Assembly: GCA_910577475.1 (NCBI GenBank)
Contig: CAJTLJ010000001.1
Coordinates: 189,643 to 253,642 of the forward strand
From: an uncultured Alistipes sp.
GTDB taxonomy: Bacteria; Bacteroidota; Bacteroidia; Bacteroidales; Rikenellaceae
Reading direction: 5' to 3'
DNA length: 64,000 nucleotides
The notes below the pieces were generated by a model that saw only the letters and a program-made list of their open reading frames with translations, ran no database searches and had not been told where the DNA came from. How positions within the stretch are numbered: position 1 is the stretch's first letter; each line of letters opens with the position of its first letter. Made by a program: the position numbers and the translations under genes. Shown piece by piece: positions 62,963-64,000 of the stretch.

Positions 62963-63195
62963 AGAACGGTTCCGTAGAACCGACATATATCTAAAGGTTA
63001 GGACAAACCTTTATACCTTACCGGTAAAACTCGCGACAATCCTTTGGGTTGGTTTTAAGTCTGGTGTAAATTTTGTCTGAAACCCTTGTCATGTCTGCGG
63101 CTTTATGCCGCAGGCAGACTGGGGCGCAGGGCAGTTACCAGACAAAGGCTCGCGAGGCCGACCGGAAGGGCTGCTTCTGCGCCTCTTCTTTTTTA
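62963..63195 (+). ncRNA. Structured RNA R4
   Basis: Helices: CGGTTC/GAACCG (62967/62977), AAAGGTT/AACCTTT, CAATCC/GGGTTG, GTCTGGT/ACCAGAC (63059/63137) enclosing a TGCGGC/GCCGCA hairpin, and GGCGCAG/CTGCGCC (63123/63177), then a T run (63189-63194). The first hairpin is followed by CCGACATAT, the same nine bases found after the first hairpin of R1. No ORF with recognisable protein. Family not recognised; SRP, tmRNA and RNase P signatures are absent. Confidence 0.5.
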
Positions 63196-63293
63196 TAGGC
63201 GCAATCAAAACAACCAAACACCCCCAAACGTTATACGCCGGCACCGAGAAGACATATTCCATACGACTTGCACAGTCTGCAAGGATTTCGACC

Positions 63294-63336
63294 GTCGGGA
63301 TTCCTCGACTACGCCTGCGGCTTCGCTCGGAATGAC
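63294..63336 (+). repeat. Palindromic repeat, right arm only (copy D)
   Basis: GTCGGGATTCCTCGACTACG through TTCGCTCGGAATGAC, nearly identical to the right arm of copy B. Confidence 0.65.
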
Positions 63337-63346
63337 AATCACTTCT

Positions 63347-63469
63347 GTCACCTTGAGCGGAGCGTCAGCGGAGTCGAAAGGTCTCGAGTTCGCCGAACAT
63401 TCGCCGGTGCGAATCACAATGGCTCTCGACATTTCACCGTCGAGACCCCTCGGCTGCGCTCGGGGTGAC
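63347..63469 (+). repeat. Palindromic repeat copy E
   Basis: Nearly identical to copy A in both arms and in the start of its centre (TTCGCCGAACATTCGCCGGT), diverged only in the middle. Confidence 0.75.
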
Positions 63470-63499
63470 AAAAAAACGGCGGAAAGAAATCTTTCCGCC
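63470..63499 (-). terminator. Terminator of the XRE gene
   Basis: GGCGGAAAGA/TCTTTCCGCC stem followed by CGTTTTTTTG on the minus strand. Confidence 0.85.
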
Positions 63500-63513
63500 G
63501 GCCTCTTTATTGT

Positions 63514-63765
63514 CTACTTCTCTTTGGGAGGATAATTCATCGGAGTGAAAAATTCCCCTAAAGTTATATGATAAAAATCACAAAGAACAGCCAACGATAC
63601 AGTTGTTGGATTTTTAGAACCATTTTCGAAATGAAAAATGTCCAATCCTGTATGTTCTATCAGATATTCCTGCGACAAGCCGTGAATCGAACGCAACTCT
63701 TTCATCCGAAGTCTTATTAACTCGGATAATTTTTCGTCGGTTCGTTTCGGCTTGCGAAATTTCAT
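63514..63765 (-). CDS. Small XRE-family transcriptional regulator
   Basis: 83 residues. A helix-turn-helix spans about 14-70: LIRLRMKELRSIHGLSQEYL, then HTGLDIFHFENGSKNPTTVS, then LCDFYHITLGEFF. No second domain. It is transcribed away from RNA R3, whose promoter lies about 70 bp upstream of its start, so it might control R3 or itself (inference). AT-rich compared with core genes. Confidence 0.88.
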   Translation of the reverse strand: MKFRKPKRTDEKLSELIRLRMKELRSIHGLSQEYLIEHTGLDIFHFENGSKNPTTVSLAVLCDFYHITLGEFFTPMNYPPKEK

Positions 63766-63831
63766 GTTACAAAAATGTCTCGCATTTGCAACTTTTTACT
63801 CTGTCTATATGTCCAGATAAAAAATTATTTG

Positions 63832-63839
63832 TATATTTG
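63832..63839 (+). promoter_or_regulatory. -7 element of RNA R3
   Basis: TATATTTG; the -33 region is poor. Confidence 0.45.
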
Positions 63840-63844
63840 CACTC

Positions 63845-64000
63845 AGAAGTTACGAAAAGAGTGTAATTTATTGGAAATGAGCGTAGGTTAATTGCTCTTG
63901 ATAGTAATAGGTTACGATTTAGTTAGTTATCTACTGCATTATCCTTCTGCGCGTTGCGTAACCTTCAAAGAACTCTTCGTATGCAAAAGTAGCTATTTAA
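63845..64000 (+). ncRNA. Possible structured RNA R3 (runs to window edge)
   Basis: No ORF. Long-range stems: TACGAAAAGAGT (63851) with ACTCTTCGTA (63972), AGGTTACG (63909) with CGTAACCT (63957), and a GAGC/GCTC hairpin (63880). The closing stem and a -7 element just upstream suggest a stable RNA of about 140 nt. No similarity to R1, R2, R4 or R5 was seen. Confidence 0.4.

Noticed and set aside
63150..63183. CCGGAAGG near 63161 as SRP RNA core
   Set aside because: The tetraloop fits, but the flanking CAGG/AGCAG internal loop of SRP RNA helix 8 is absent.
62697..63195. tmRNA or RNase P RNA in the 62.7-63.2 kb region
   Set aside because: No tRNA-like ends or tag frame for tmRNA and no GAGGAAAGTC motif for RNase P.
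62223..63469. CRISPR array from the repeated arms
   Set aside because: The repeats are long imperfect palindromes, irregularly spaced, with similar not unique centres; no cas genes.

Overview
The window reads as chromosomal DNA of a GC-rich member of the Bacteroidota, most like Alistipes/Rikenellaceae (inference). The signs are promoters of the Bacteroidota type (-33 TTTG/TTG, 19-22 bp, -7 TAnnTTTG) in front of many genes, few Shine-Dalgarno sequences, DUF4290, PepSY-like, fimbrillin-like and FadL-like envelope proteins, the Rpb6-type omega subunit next to bamD, and a tRNA-Thr/Tyr/Gly-tuf-tRNA-Trp-secE-nusG-rpl operon. Core genes are intact and GC-rich; accessory stretches are visibly AT-richer.

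Layout. 1-4.4 kb: translation operon on the minus strand (three tRNAs, tuf, tRNA-Trp, secE, nusG, rplK, rplA, rplJ). 4.6-6.6 kb: ferritin and L-serine dehydratase. 6.75-7.05 kb: structured RNA R1, then a lipoprotein gene and a doubly frameshifted outer-membrane barrel gene. 8.4-16.9 kb: Ca-type P-ATPase and the cell-shape operon mreB-mreC-mreD-mrdA-rodA. 17-24.8 kb: gpsA, pgi, an unusual sigma-54 activator, DUF4290, a thioredoxin-fold lipoprotein, lpxH, thyA, folA. 25-25.9 kb: rpsT, tRNA-Glu, tRNA-Pro.

25.84-35.59 kb: an integrated element of about 9.7 kb, bounded by a 35-bp duplication of the tRNA-Pro 3' end. It holds a frameshifted tyrosine integrase, an excisionase-like protein, replication proteins, an IS1595-type zinc-ribbon ORF, a broken restriction endonuclease, a broken zeta-type toxin with a 52-residue partner, and a six-gene cargo operon of small unknown and membrane proteins. 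That operon is preceded by RNA R2, a clear homologue of chromosomal R1. Next come a KAP P-loop NTPase, tRNA-His, groES-groEL (with a sigma-54-like promoter), an ECF sigma/anti-sigma pair, bamD-rpoZ-coaBC-recN, rpsA, surface lipoproteins, an EamA transporter, rpsF-rpsR-rplI, a FadL-type porin, a guanine-deaminase-like enzyme, tRNA-Arg, two tandem paralogous lipoproteins and a dihydroorotate-dehydrogenase-like flavoprotein.

62-64 kb: almost free of protein genes. It carries long palindromic repeats, an ORF6N gene remnant, and three transcription units that appear to make structured RNAs (one long 6S-like hairpin), plus a small XRE regulator. The most interesting observation is the R1/R2 RNA family: about 290 nt, several helices kept by compensatory changes, one copy in the core genome and one leading the cargo operon of the mobile element.
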